Shown one piece after another: positions 15,726 to 26,000 of a stretch of DNA of 48,141 nucleotides. Both the position numbers and the translations under genes were made by a program. Each line of letters begins with the position of its first letter. Position 1 is the first letter of the stretch. Below the pieces are notes generated by a model. That model was not told where the DNA came from. It saw nothing but the letters and a program-made list of their open reading frames with translations, and made no database searches. Source of the DNA: CAZCCV01 sp964497515 (lineage in GTDB: Bacteria; Armatimonadota; UBA5829; DTLH01); NCBI GenBank assembly GCA_964497515.1, contig CAZCCV010000018.1:1-48141 (forward strand), given 5' to 3'.

Positions 15726-17123
15726 ATGACAGCAAATGGCCTGCTGGCGTTTGCTATGTTTATAGCAACTATCGCGTTTCTGTGGCTGCGCTATCTGAAA
15801 ACCCGGGTAGCGGCGACTCCGCTCAATCTGTTTGTAGCTCAATCTATTCTTACGCTCTTCCTCACATATCCATTTCTCCGCTACGGCATTGAGATGATCG
15901 GTTGGGGCGGAATATCCGACATAATAAAGGCATCAGATGAAGCACTGCTGGTGTGCGCCTTGGGAACAGCAGTGTTTCTGGCATCAACTGCGATTCTACC
16001 AGGATTAGTAGTTCAGCGAACATACAGAGCCAACAAGATAAAGAACCTACATCCGGCTAACCAATACGAGACCTGCGAGGCATACACAGCGTCGCTTCTT
16101 ATGCTTTTCGGTTCTGCGTGCATATGGCTGGCATTTGTTAAGACTCACACCATCCCGCTTCTCGACCCAGTTCCCGGTGTGGCGCGCACTTTCGGCAACA
16201 CATTTTCGGCTTTCAAGCCGGTAAGGCCGATTTATCAGGCCGGAAACGCGATCCTCAGTGTGTGTGTTACGTACGTCATCGCCTGGTGCATGGTGCGCCG
16301 CAGCGAAGGGAGGCTGCCTCTTTTCGTCTGTGGTAGTTTGGCTTTTTCGATAATCTCCCTCCTACTTACTGCAAACAGAAGCTGGGTGCTGATACCGGTA
16401 CTTATGGGGTTTTTGATTTACGGCTGTATCAACTGGCGGCGAATTGGCCTGGGGCGAATACTCGCGTTCGGGTTCGTACTAGTTGTGATTGCGCTCGGAC
16501 TACAGGCAGTGCGGTGGGGCGGATCGTTTGGTCAGGGATTGGCCAAAGCACCTTACGAACTGGTTCAGGGAGACACATTCTCCGACTTCAGAGACTTCTC
16601 GTGGCTTCTTACCGAGTTCAACAGACAGGGGCATAGGCATTATATGGGGAAGACTATCGCCGCGGGGTACCTCGGAATGCTGCCTTCCTCCATCAGTCGA
16701 TTTCGCCAGGATTACGCCTGGGGAAGAGTAAGTGCTGCCATAGCTAATCTAGACCCTGAGAAGCATTTTGGACTGAGACCCGGGCCGTTCGGCGAATGGT
16801 ATTTCAACTTCGGCTGGGGCGGTGTTATAGTGCAAGCTATGATACTTGGGCTCGCGGCCGGACTGGTGGATAATCGAGTAGTGCGATTGGCTCGCAAAGG
16901 CAATCCAGAAAGGTGGCGCCCAGACGTATTCCCAATATTCGTAAGCTGGATGCTCTTTTTTATCATATGCAGCCCATTGGTGATAAGCGCAGCAGGGCCA
17001 TCAATGCTGCCGAAGATTTTTACACTTATTGGGATCAGACTCATCGCCAACGTGCTGAGAGATGCCAGACCTCAAGCAAAGGCTGCGATTCAGAATCGAG
17101 CACAGTATGCGAATCGGGTTTAA
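15726..17123 (+). CDS. Wzy-like O-antigen/exopolysaccharide polymerase
   Basis: 465 aa, ATG 15726 behind GGGAGACC. About 12 membrane helices with one larger loop (about residues 265-350) containing YLGMLPSSISRFRQDYAWG and RPGPFGEWYFNFGW. The topology and late Gly-rich motif are those of oligosaccharide-repeat polymerases (Wzy/EpsG-type), which join repeat units on the periplasmic side. Sequence conservation in this family is low, so the call rests on topology and context (flippase and glycosyltransferases). The next gene overlaps it by 17 nt. Confidence 0.8.
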   Translation: MTANGLLAFAMFIATIAFLWLRYLKTRVAATPLNLFVAQSILTLFLTYPFLRYGIEMIGWGGISDIIKASDEALLVCALGTAVFLASTAILPGLVVQRTYRANKIKNLHPANQYETCEAYTASLLMLFGSACIWLAFVKTHTIPLLDPVPGVARTFGNTFSAFKPVRPIYQAGNAILSVCVTYVIAWCMVRRSEGRLPLFVCGSLAFSIISLLLTANRSWVLIPVLMGFLIYGCINWRRIGLGRILAFGFVLVVIALGLQAVRWGGSFGQGLAKAPYELVQGDTFSDFRDFSWLLTEFNRQGHRHYMGKTIAAGYLGMLPSSISRFRQDYAWGRVSAAIANLDPEKHFGLRPGPFGEWYFNFGWGGVIVQAMILGLAAGLVDNRVVRLARKGNPERWRPDVFPIFVSWMLFFIICSPLVISAAGPSMLPKIFTLIGIRLIANVLRDARPQAKAAIQNRAQYANRV

Positions 17124-18213
17124 CTGCAGGTTTGCTCACGCAGCTCACGTTACAGGTGTCGAACGATACGCCTGGAATCTCCTCGAGAGTATCGTAAAGG
17201 AAGGCAAAGAAGAGGAGTTCCTGCTTCTCGGTTGCGGGGAGACCCCTACCCCGGCGGATGGTTTGCCGAACATAAGCCGCATCGGATCGTGTCTGCACAG
17301 TTCCTCTGCGAAGCGACAGTTTTGGGAACAAGTAACGTTGCCTAGGCTCGCGACAAGGTCAAAAGCAGATATCTTGATAAACCCGATAAATACAGCGCCC
17401 TTGCTCTTTGGTCGAAATATCGTCGTAGTTCACGATCTGGCTTTTCTGGAGCATCCGGAATGGTTCAGTAGCAGCTTTGGACGATTTTATCGCTCTATCG
17501 TTCCCCGTGCTGCACGCAAGGCGCTCGCTGTAGTTACTGTATCCGAGTATTCCAAAAGCCGAATTGTTCGCACACTAGGAGTGCCGTGTGAGAAAGTACA
17601 CGTCATCTACCAGGGAGTCGACCCCACGTTTCACCCCACTGACGACAAGAGGATCAACCGCGTAAAGGCAAAATACGGTTTGCAGGAGCGATATTTGCTC
17701 TCTGTGGGATCATTCTCCCCCCGAAAGAACCTGCAGCGAACAGTGGAGGCTTTCACGAAAGCGAGAGAACAGTTGAATTTGCCGATCACACTTGCTGTTG
17801 CTGGCGTAAAGAGCTTCCAATTCAGAGATACAGATGAAGCAATCGAAAAAGACGGGGTGAAGGCACTCGGTTACACCAGCGATGACGATCTGCCGGCATT
17901 GTATTCAGGTGCAACGGGGCTCGTGTATCCATCGCTATATGAAGGTTTTGGACTTCCTCCGCTTGAGGCTATGGCGTGCGGCTCTCCCACCATAGTATCT
18001 AACACCACATCTTTGCCTGAAGTTGTTGGCGACGCCGCACTTGCAATCGACCCCGAAAACGTGCCGGAAATAACAGATGCTATCGTGCGTTTGTTATGCG
18101 ATGAGAGCCTGCAGCAGGAACTCTCACACCGAGGGATAGAACGCGCAAGCAGATTCAACTGGCAAAGCACCGCCCGACAAATGCTTGAACTCACTCGCAA
18201 TCTCCAGAAATAA
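17107..18213 (+). CDS. Glycosyltransferase family 4
   Basis: 368 aa. I chose the ATG at 17107 (MRIGFNCRF) because it opens the Rossmann strand of GT4 enzymes; it overlaps the polymerase by 17 nt. The family motifs are clear: TGVERYAWNLL near the N-terminus, VHDLAFLEHPEWF, YQGVDPTFHP, LLSVGSFSPRKNLQRTVEAF, and the E-x7-E donor motif in YEGFGLPPLEAMACGSPTIVSN. Many enzymes with this pattern transfer mannose or rhamnose, but specificity is not certain. No good ribosome site is visible, which suggests translational coupling. Confidence 0.9.
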   Translation: MRIGFNCRFAHAAHVTGVERYAWNLLESIVKEGKEEEFLLLGCGETPTPADGLPNISRIGSCLHSSSAKRQFWEQVTLPRLATRSKADILINPINTAPLLFGRNIVVVHDLAFLEHPEWFSSSFGRFYRSIVPRAARKALAVVTVSEYSKSRIVRTLGVPCEKVHVIYQGVDPTFHPTDDKRINRVKAKYGLQERYLLSVGSFSPRKNLQRTVEAFTKAREQLNLPITLAVAGVKSFQFRDTDEAIEKDGVKALGYTSDDDLPALYSGATGLVYPSLYEGFGLPPLEAMACGSPTIVSNTTSLPEVVGDAALAIDPENVPEITDAIVRLLCDESLQQELSHRGIERASRFNWQSTARQMLELTRNLQK

Positions 18214-18260
18214 GCAGCCAACAGATAACATAGTTAATACTTCGAATGTAGCTTGTGAGG

Positions 18261-18289
18261 TTGACGGTTAGGCTGAGGCAGTCTATCAT
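18261..18289 (+). promoter_or_regulatory. Internal promoter in the polysaccharide cluster
   Basis: TTGACG (18261-18266), a 17-nt spacer and TATCAT (18284-18289) lie in the largest gap of the cluster (18214-18392). This suggests that the second half (glycosyltransferase and rml genes) can be transcribed separately. Confidence 0.55.
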
Positions 18290-18392
18290 GTTCTAGCTCG
18301 TCTCTAGTAAATGTACTAGTTTTACAATGAGGCATTATCCACGCTGCTTTCGGAATATGCCTGCTGCTAAGACCAATAGGAGGTTACGGCTG

Positions 18393-19562
18393 GTGAGAAT
18401 CGCGATTGTTCACGACTATCTCAATCAGATGGGCGGTGCAGAGAAAGTTGTGGAGGTATTCCACAGCATGTATCCCTCGGCACCGATACACACATCAGTC
18501 TACATTCCTGAAAGCGTCTCCGACACCTTCAAGACAGCGGAAATCAAGACGTCATTTATGCAGAAGCTCCCTCTCGTTCGGAAGTTTGCTCGCCATTATC
18601 TGGCGACTTATCCGTATGCGTTCGAGATGTTCGATTTTTCTGATTACGATGTAGTGCTGTCGAGTTCGTCGGCGTTTGCAAAAGGAATAATTACTGGTCC
18701 CGACACTTGCCACATCTGCTATTGTCACTCGCCTATGCGCTTCGCCTGGCAGTATTTCTCTTATGTGAAGAGGGAGAAGTTCAATTCGCTGGCTCGCCTG
18801 GTGCTGCCGTATGTGGTGCATCGAATTCGAAAATGGGACGAGATTGCAGCAAACCGTGTAGATCACTATCTCGCTAACTCGCGTGAAGTGGAACGACGCA
18901 TCCGCAAATACTACCGACGAAACGCCACAGTCATCTGTCCCCCTGTGGAAACTCATCGGTTCAAGGTTTCCGAGCAAGATGATGGCTACTTCGTGATAAT
19001 GTCGCGGCTCCTTGCATATAAGCGAGTGGACGTAGCAATCGAAACAGCTAATAAGCTGAAAGTACCGCTTAAGATCATCGGTTCGGGTCGAGACGAACAG
19101 CGCCTGAAATCTCTCGCTGGCTCCACGGTTGAGTTTCTTGGCAGATTGTCCGACAATGAGGTAGTGGATTGTCTGGGAAGATCGAGAGCATTGATCTTTC
19201 CGGGGCTGGAAGATTTCGGCATAGTGCCGCTTGAGGCAATGGCCTGCGGCAAGCCAGTTATAGCCTACGGGCGGGGAGGAGCACTTGATTCGGTTCTCGA
19301 CGGTGTAACCGGTATGTTCTTTGGAGAACAGACTGTGGAATCACTGGCGAAGGCCATCGAGTCGTTCGATCCGACAGATTACAACCCTCACCGAATCCGC
19401 GAACACGCCGAGACTTTCGATGTAGAAGTGTTTAAGCAGAAGATGGACAGCTACATAAGAACTAAGCTGGCACAGCACAAAGAACAGTACGGAGTGCACA
19501 GTCCGACAGACTATAGTGAAGGACTCGCTCCGGCTGGTCTGGAAGCACAGATTGAGGTGTAA
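18393..19562 (+). CDS. Glycosyltransferase family 4
   Basis: 389 aa. The GTG at 18393 has AGGAGGT 8 nt upstream and starts the family's N-terminal strand; a longer frame from 18327 lacks support. Motifs: IAIVHDYLNQMGGAEKVV, CYCHSPMRFAWQYF, YLANSREVERRIRKYY, VICPPVETHRF, VIMSRLLAYKRVDVAIETA, and the E-x7-E motif EDFGIVPLEAMACGKPVIAYG. This subtype is common in exopolysaccharide clusters. The gene opens the second transcription block and precedes the nucleotide-sugar genes. Confidence 0.92.
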   Translation: MRIAIVHDYLNQMGGAEKVVEVFHSMYPSAPIHTSVYIPESVSDTFKTAEIKTSFMQKLPLVRKFARHYLATYPYAFEMFDFSDYDVVLSSSSAFAKGIITGPDTCHICYCHSPMRFAWQYFSYVKREKFNSLARLVLPYVVHRIRKWDEIAANRVDHYLANSREVERRIRKYYRRNATVICPPVETHRFKVSEQDDGYFVIMSRLLAYKRVDVAIETANKLKVPLKIIGSGRDEQRLKSLAGSTVEFLGRLSDNEVVDCLGRSRALIFPGLEDFGIVPLEAMACGKPVIAYGRGGALDSVLDGVTGMFFGEQTVESLAKAIESFDPTDYNPHRIREHAETFDVEVFKQKMDSYIRTKLAQHKEQYGVHSPTDYSEGLAPAGLEAQIEV

Positions 19563-19617
19563 TCTCGAATTCATCTGGAATGCTCCACTATCCACAATAC
19601 TCGACAGGTGATTGCAA

Positions 19618-20682
19618 GTGAAGGCTCTGGTCCTTAGTGGAGGCAAAGCTACTCGCCTCCGACCGATAACCCACACAAGCGCTAAGCAGCTTGTGCCTGT
19701 TGCCAACAAGCCGATACTGTTCTATGCGATTGAAGCTATTCGAGACGCAGGAATAGATGACATCGGGATCATTGTGGGTCATACCGCAGAAGAGATTAAG
19801 GCAGCAGTTGGAGACGGCTCAAAGTTCGGCGTCAAGATAACATACATCCCTCAATCTGCTCCACTCGGCCTTGCTCATGCGGTTAAGATTGCCGAACCGT
19901 TTATTCGGGATGACAGGTTCGTTATGTTCCTGGGAGACAACCTAATTAGAGAGGGAATAAGCGAGGTTGTAAGCAAATTTGAAGCCGATACTGCAAACGC
20001 TCACATAATGCTTGCGCAAGTGAGAAATCCGAGTGAGTTTGGAGTTGCCGAGCTCGACGGCGACAGAGTGGCTCGACTTGTGGAGAAACCAAAAGAACCC
20101 GTCTCAGATCTCGCGCTTGTTGGAGTCTACCTGTTCGACAAGACCATATTCGAAGCCGTAAACTCCATAAAACCCTCCGCCAGAGGCGAACTGGAGATTA
20201 CAGACGCCATTCAATACTTGATTGAAAAGGGCTATAACGTCTGTTGGCACAAGATAACCGGCTGGTGGAAAGATACCGGCAAACTCGAGGATATGCTTGA
20301 GGCGAATCGACTTGTGCTGGAAGCAATCGAAAGCCGAATAGATGGTGAAGTCGATGAGTCATCGAACATCTTAGGCCGAGTGGTCGTCGAAAGAGGCGCA
20401 GTGATTAAGGGAAGTACAGTCCGTGGCCCTGCGATAATCGGGAAAGACTGCATTATTGAAGACAGTTATATCGGACCATTCACCGCGATATACAACAGAG
20501 TAAAAGTGATCGCAAGCGAGGTCGAACACAGTATTATTCTGGAAGATAGTTGTATCCAGGACATCGGTGCTCGTGTAGAAGACAGCCTGATTGGCAAGAA
20601 TGTAGTAGTCTCGAAAGATAACGGACAGCCGCGAGCGTACAGACTGATGCTCGGTGATAACAGCAACGTCAGTGTAATATGA
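19618..20682 (+). CDS. Glucose-1-phosphate thymidylyltransferase, long form
   Basis: 354 aa, GTG at 19618 (AGGTGA 6 nt upstream); a TTG six bases earlier is possible. The N-terminal nucleotidyltransferase domain has the pyrophosphorylase loop GGKATRLRPITHTSAKQLVPVANKP, in which K-A replaces the usual G-T of GxGTRLRP. It also has FLGDNLIREG, the sugar-site ELEITDAIQYL and WWKDTGKLEDMLEAN. The C-terminal 110 residues are a left-handed beta-helix of hexapeptide repeats (GRVVVERGAVIKGSTV...). This two-domain architecture is the RmlA-long form seen in actinobacteria and archaea. It makes dTDP-glucose for the rmlB product two genes downstream. Confidence 0.92.
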   Translation: MKALVLSGGKATRLRPITHTSAKQLVPVANKPILFYAIEAIRDAGIDDIGIIVGHTAEEIKAAVGDGSKFGVKITYIPQSAPLGLAHAVKIAEPFIRDDRFVMFLGDNLIREGISEVVSKFEADTANAHIMLAQVRNPSEFGVAELDGDRVARLVEKPKEPVSDLALVGVYLFDKTIFEAVNSIKPSARGELEITDAIQYLIEKGYNVCWHKITGWWKDTGKLEDMLEANRLVLEAIESRIDGEVDESSNILGRVVVERGAVIKGSTVRGPAIIGKDCIIEDSYIGPFTAIYNRVKVIASEVEHSIILEDSCIQDIGARVEDSLIGKNVVVSKDNGQPRAYRLMLGDNSNVSVI

Positions 20683-20710
20683 AACTCGGCTCAAGGAACA
20701 AGGTGAATCT

Positions 20711-21166
20711 ATGATAGATGGAATAGTTATAAAACAACTCAAACCGCACGCAGATGAACGGGGCTATCTTATGGAGATGCTCCGGGCGGACGACCCGGTA
20801 TTTGAAACGTTTGGTCAGTCTTATGTGGCGCTGAACTATCCGGGAGTGATCCGAGCGTGGCACTACCACAAACTGCAGACGGATCTTTGGGTATGCGTTA
20901 AAGGGATGATTAAAGTGGGGCTTTACGATGCGCGAGAAGGCTCCCCCACCGAGGGCGAAGCTCAGGCCATCTATATGGGAAAGAACAACAATATTCTCCT
21001 GAAGATACCGATTGGTGTATATCACGGCTACAAAACCATCGGTGTAGAGCCATCGCTTCTCATTAACTTCCCGACAAAGCCGTATAACCCCAGCGAGCCG
21101 GACGAATACCGGGCACCGTTCGACAGCCCTGCAATTCCGTTCGACTGGAATATCAAGATGGGATAG
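20711..21166 (+). CDS. dTDP-4-dehydrorhamnose 3,5-epimerase-like cupin
   Basis: 151 aa, ATG 20711, 28 nt after the thymidylyltransferase. It is a single double-stranded beta-helix domain of the RmlC fold: ADERGYLMEML, NYPGVIRAWHYHKLQTDLWVCVKG (the His after IRAW is the likely catalytic base) and IPIGVYHGYKTIG. It is about 30 residues shorter than canonical RmlC at the C-terminus. It may therefore be a true epimerase of a dTDP-keto sugar or a related isomerase. Its place between rmlA and rmlB supports a role in dTDP-deoxysugar formation. Confidence 0.82.
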   Translation: MIDGIVIKQLKPHADERGYLMEMLRADDPVFETFGQSYVALNYPGVIRAWHYHKLQTDLWVCVKGMIKVGLYDAREGSPTEGEAQAIYMGKNNNILLKIPIGVYHGYKTIGVEPSLLINFPTKPYNPSEPDEYRAPFDSPAIPFDWNIKMG

Positions 21167-21201
21167 CCTGAATCTGTTTTAATCAGGCTTTGGAGATACC
21201 A

Positions 21202-22206
21202 ATGAAGAATCTTCTCGTCACGGGCGGTGCCGGGTTCATTGGCAGCAACTACGTGCATTACGTGCTGGCAAAGTATCCGGATTACCGAATTACTGTTCTA
21301 GATGCGCTCACATACGCTGGCAATATGGACAACCTGGCGGACGTGTTGGGAGATCGAGTGAAGTTCATCAAGGGTGATATTAGAAACCCAGAGGATGTAG
21401 ATGCCCCTGTGCGCGACGCAGACATGGTGGTTAACTTTGCGGCGGAGTCGTTTGTCGATCGTTCGATTCTCGATCCTGACAGCTTCATAACTACCGATGT
21501 TCTAGGCACCCACGTACTGTTGGAGGCCGCTCGCAAACACGGAATCGAACGCTTTTTGCACGTTTCAACTGATGAAGTGTACGGCGATATAGAAACAGGT
21601 TCATCTCCAGAAACTGCGCCACTAAAACCAAACAGCCCCTATTCTGCCAGCAAAGCAGGAGGAGACCTGCTGGCGCGATCGTATTTTATAACCTACGGGC
21701 TGCCTGTAGTAATTACTCGCGGCTCAAACACATATGGGCCTTATCAGCATCCTGAAAAGCTGATCCCACTCTTCGTAACCAATGCGATCGACGACAAGGA
21801 TCTTCCGCTTTACGGTGATGGCACACAGGTGCGAGATTGGCTTTACGTTATGGATCACTGTTCTGGCATAGATCACGTACTGCACAACGGGACTCCTGGC
21901 GAAGCTTACAACGTGGGTGGTGGAAATGAGCGCACGAACGTCCAGATTACGCACACTATCCTGCGGCATCTCGGCAAGCCTGAGAGTCTGATTAAGCATG
22001 TTACCGATCGACCTGGACACGACCGAAGGTACTCAATTGTAACCACCAAGCTTAAATCGCTAGGATGGCAGCCAACTCAGTCGTTTGATGTGGACTTGAA
22101 AGAGACTATCGATTGGTATCAGAATAATCAGGACTGGTGGCGAAAGGCCAAAGAGCACAAGGAACACCAGAGGTTTTCAGAAACCTGGTACAAAGATCGA
22201 AAGTAA
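21202..22206 (+). CDS. rmlB: dTDP-glucose 4,6-dehydratase
   Basis: 334 aa, ATG 21202 with GGAG 6 nt upstream. Extended SDR enzyme converting dTDP-glucose to dTDP-4-keto-6-deoxyglucose. It has the NAD motif GGAGFIGSNYV, LDALTYAGN, the catalytic segment HVSTDEVYGDI (Thr, Asp and Glu), and the Y-x3-K pair in SPYSASKAGGDL. YGDGTQVRDWLYVMDHC and YNVGGGNERTN are family signatures. It ends the plus-strand cluster. The reductase RmlD that would finish dTDP-L-rhamnose is not visible. Confidence 0.96.
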   Translation: MKNLLVTGGAGFIGSNYVHYVLAKYPDYRITVLDALTYAGNMDNLADVLGDRVKFIKGDIRNPEDVDAPVRDADMVVNFAAESFVDRSILDPDSFITTDVLGTHVLLEAARKHGIERFLHVSTDEVYGDIETGSSPETAPLKPNSPYSASKAGGDLLARSYFITYGLPVVITRGSNTYGPYQHPEKLIPLFVTNAIDDKDLPLYGDGTQVRDWLYVMDHCSGIDHVLHNGTPGEAYNVGGGNERTNVQITHTILRHLGKPESLIKHVTDRPGHDRRYSIVTTKLKSLGWQPTQSFDVDLKETIDWYQNNQDWWRKAKEHKEHQRFSETWYKDRK

Positions 22207-22216
22207 TCCTAACTTT

Positions 22217-22259
22217 GAAGCGGTCAGGCTATTGATGAACCCTTCTGCCTGGCCGCTTC
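22217..22259. terminator. Hairpin between convergent genes
   Basis: A 13-bp stem with one G-T wobble (22217-22229 with 22247-22259, 17-nt loop) lies where rmlB and the RNA methyltransferase gene converge, overlapping the last codons of the latter. There is no clear T-tract on either strand, so terminator function is only probable. Confidence 0.4.
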
Positions 22260-23036
22260 GTATGCAAGCAGGGCGCCCGCTACCGCAATGTTCAGCGATT
22301 CCATTTTTCCAGACATCGGTATGCGAACTGATTCGTCCGCTAGTTCGCTAATCGACCGCCGCACTCCAGTGTGTTCGTTCCCAATGACTAGAATACGCGG
22401 CCCAGTCATTTGAACGCCCCAGTAATCACTCGCACCGTGCGCCGATGACGATACTACCCTGAACCCGTCGGCTTTCGCCTGATGTATCCACTGCTCCGGC
22501 TCCGATGTAAGCGCTAGTTTCAGGCTGAGTATCGAACCTCTTGATGCTCGAACTGCAAGCCTGTTGAAGGGATCAACGCTGTCTGCTGTCAGAACGACCG
22601 ATTCCACGCCGGCAGCATCGAGTGAACGGAAGATCATTCCCAAGTTGTCTGGGTTTTCGCATTGGTCGATCAAAAAGAGAAGCTCGGAGCCCTTCTGAAG
22701 CAGCGATTGAGGTTCGTGCAGAAGTCGTTCGACAACTGCTACCACCGGTGGCGCAGGCTTGGCTGGCACCACCTTCGCCATAAGCCCTTCGGTAATCTGA
22801 TAGACTCTCACTTGATCTCTTGCTGCCGACGAGACTATACCTGTTGACTCAGGGGAAGAAGAAAATCTATCTGAACAGACAACAAACTGAACACTACCAT
22901 AATCGAGAGCGCGGGAAGTGATCATCGTCCCTTCTACGTAAAACGCTCGATGCTCGCCTCTGCCCTTCTCGTTTTGCAGATCACGCAGCGTCTGCACTAT
23001 CGGATGCTTAAGGCTGTCGACTCTTTCGATAACCAC
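22224..23036 (-). CDS. TrmH/SpoU-family (SPOUT) RNA 2'-O-methyltransferase
   Basis: 270 aa, GTG start at 23036, 5 nt after the stop of the upstream gene. An N-terminal RNA-binding substrate domain (about 1-100, starting VDSLKHPIVQTLRDL and RAFYVEGTMI) precedes the trefoil-knot methyltransferase domain. That domain carries motif 1 (LIDQCENPDNLGMIFRSLDAAG), motif 2 (ILVIGNEHTGV) and motif 3 (IPMSGKMESLNIAVAGALLAYEA). It should methylate a ribose 2'-OH in rRNA or tRNA; the exact site is unknown. It is tightly linked behind the rhamnosidase-like gene, whose tail is strongly basic. Confidence 0.92.
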   Translation of the reverse strand: MVIERVDSLKHPIVQTLRDLQNEKGRGEHRAFYVEGTMITSRALDYGSVQFVVCSDRFSSSPESTGIVSSAARDQVRVYQITEGLMAKVVPAKPAPPVVAVVERLLHEPQSLLQKGSELLFLIDQCENPDNLGMIFRSLDAAGVESVVLTADSVDPFNRLAVRASRGSILSLKLALTSEPEQWIHQAKADGFRVVSSSAHGASDYWGVQMTGPRILVIGNEHTGVRRSISELADESVRIPMSGKMESLNIAVAGALLAYEAARQKGSSIA

Positions 23037-23041
23037 GACGA

Positions 23042-26000
23042 TCAGCCTTCGGGCACAGGCTCAGTATGGGATGCTGGCTTTCGTCTGCGGTAGTGCCTCT
23101 TAGGTTTCTTTCCGTTTGGAGTTTCACCTTCGTTCGAGTCTGGAAGCTCCGTTGCTGCAGCAGGCTCGGCCTCAACTTTTGGAACCTCTGGTGTAGCCTC
23201 GGCAGTCTTGGGTTTTGCAGGCTGCCGTCGTCGACGCGGAGCAGGACGTTTGGCAGGCTCTTTCGCCGGTTCTGCCGCCTCAACCGGCTCAGATTCTGCC
23301 ACCGGTTCCGATTTTTGCGCTGGTTTACGGCTGCGCCGACTGGTCGTCTTCGGTTTAGATACCTTTTTGGTGTCAGTGTCTGCTGCTGTCGCTTCAGCTT
23401 CTGCAGGAGCCGCTTCTTCTGCTGGCTTCTCAGGAGTGTGAGCTTTCGTCCTGCGTCTCCTGGGTTTTGCAACTGGTGACTGCTCGACATTTGACTCTGC
23501 CGCCGAAGCCGGTTCCGGTTCTGCCTGCACACTTGGAGCTTGTTCAGCCGGCGTCTCTTCTGCTGAGTGCATAGCGTGTTTGGAGGGTCTGCGCGGTCTG
23601 CGCCGCTTCGATTTGGATTTGGAGGACCCGTTTTCGCTGCTTGATTGCTCAAGCAACGCCTGAGCTGCCCTCTCTTCGGCTTCCTCTTTTGCTCGCTCGG
23701 CAGCTTCTCTTTCGAGTTCGCTCAGGATTTTGATCATCTGCTCCACGGTTTCGATGTCTCGTCGACCGTCCGGGATAGGAAGAGACTCAACTACGGGCTC
23801 CGGACAAGTGCAGGTTGCATTCCGAGAACGCCTCGGCGAGCAGGGGTTCACCTGTATCCTGTGCCTGCCAGATCCAACCTCGATATTCTGGTCGAGCTTC
23901 TCTTTGCTATCGACCATTACTCTACAGGCGGCCGTCTCCCTGGGAGGAACCACTTCTGCTGTCATTCCCTTTGGAACTTCGATGGTCATAGTGAAGCCAC
24001 GACGAGACCGCTGCCACTCGACAGATACAACACCGCCCGCCGCAGTGACTTTTCCCTTCGCCCAGTCCAAATCGGCCAATTGTGGTTCTATTCTTACACG
24101 TCCGGGTTCTCCAGTGGGACGAACACCCAAAACGTATGCTTGCAACTGTGCTGCAGGGCCGGATGACGAAGCATAGCACATACTATCCGTCGGTTCGAAG
24201 TGCTCCCAGAATGTGGTTGCTCCTTTTTCGAGCATAGCGCCCCATTTGTCGCGGATAGCATCTACTGCATATCCGGCATATCCAGATTTGAACATACCCT
24301 CGGTCAGAAACGACATGAATCTGGGTGTTGATATAGGCTCCATGCCATTTGCATCGAGCGATTTGCGGAAAATGCTGGCCTTCTGGTAGTGATCAGCAAT
24401 ATCGAAGAGAGCAGCGAGTATGTTAGTTTGTCTGGAGTAGTGCTCAATCAGTTTTCCGTCGACCCTAGCGTCTGCGAAGAGCCCATGCGAAGGCGACCAG
24501 AAGTACTTGGCGACTGCAACCTTAACCGAAGATGCTAAGCTGGCCCATTCTCCGGCGTCCCTATCGCGCTTCAGGGATTCGGCCATTCTGCTGGCCGCTC
24601 TCAGTGCGCCAACATACAAGCAGTTCATCGCCGCCATTTCGCCACGGCGATCTATCTCAGCCCAGTCGATGAAGACATCTCCGGCCACGTTTGAGAGCAA
24701 ACCGCTGCTATTGGTGAACCTGGCAATCCACTTCAGCCAACGCACAACCGAAGGGTAAAGGTCGTGCAGTAGGCTGACATCCTCACTCATAGCGTAATAG
24801 TCCCAAACGCTCATCACCCACAGCGCACCAAAGTCGGGGAAGTTCATCCGTGCGGCACTCGGGAAAAGAGCGGAGACTATACCTTCGCGATCCTGAGAAG
24901 CGGAGATATGCTTTAGCCCCTGCCTAAAGAGCTGTGTGTCGCCAAACGCATAGAAAGCGGTCTGAGCGGCTATTGCAGCGTTGTCCCACCATTGGGCACG
25001 TTCTCTCCAAGGGCTGTCGATGAACGTATCCTGCATAACCAGCCGTGCAGTATCGCCAGCAGTCTTCCAAATACGATTCAGCAAATCGTCGCTCGACTCG
25101 AAGCTTCCTTTCCACTCGACGGGATAGGTCGTCTCACGAACTGCGATTCTGCTAATTGCAATCGGTTTTGGGCAGTTGCGAATATCGATCTGAACAAACC
25201 GAAACGCACGAGGTTCGAATCCTGTCCAAATCTGCTTGCCTTTTCTGAGGATCAGTCTATCAGAGTAGTTGATCTCGCCTCTGTTCGGTTTGACTCTACC
25301 TTCGTCTAACAGTTCGCTGTAGCCAATATCGAGAATTCCGCCGTGTGAGCGAGCAAACTCAATCTCCAGGCTGCCAAACACCTCGCGACCAAAGTCGAGC
25401 ACCATCACCACCCCTTTCTTCGCAGGGGTAGTAATCACGGTTGCGCTAGTATTGTCGACAAGCATCATTTCGGGTTTGTCGACCGTGCCCTGGTTCAACA
25501 GTGTGAGTTCTTCTTCCGCCATAAACGCCGGCATATCAGCCGGTTTAGCGTTCTCCGGAAGTGCGGGGCACTCGTAAACCGCACCGACACCTTTGGGATA
25601 GACTACTTCCTCGCGCAGATGGGGAATCTCACGAGCGACAAGGCGGTCGAACGGCGGCATATTGCTTCCGCCTAGGATTTTGGCTTGCGGCCATTTGGCG
25701 TCTTTGAACTTGACAGCCGTCCAGTCCTTCGGCTCCAGGTTGGCGTCGAAAACCTCCTGCCAACCCAGCCTTTGGCTAAGACGACCTCCGGCGGATGTCC
25801 AGGCTTCGGCAGGAAGGACGCGCCACGTATCATCGGTTACGATTTTTCTGTTGCCGTCTTCGAGTATAATGTCGGCTTCAGCGAGCAGGCCAGCCCTGCC
25901 CGGCATATAGCCGTACGTTCCCTGACCAATGTGGTGTACGAGAACAGCAAACGTGTTCTGGCCTTTAACCAGAAAATCTTTGATATCGTAAGTATCGTAA

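Noticed and set aside
23066..23652. Long open frames in other phases within the rhamnosidase tail
   Set aside because: They arise from the repetitive Lys/Arg/Pro/Ala codons of the tail; none has a ribosome site or recognisable domain.
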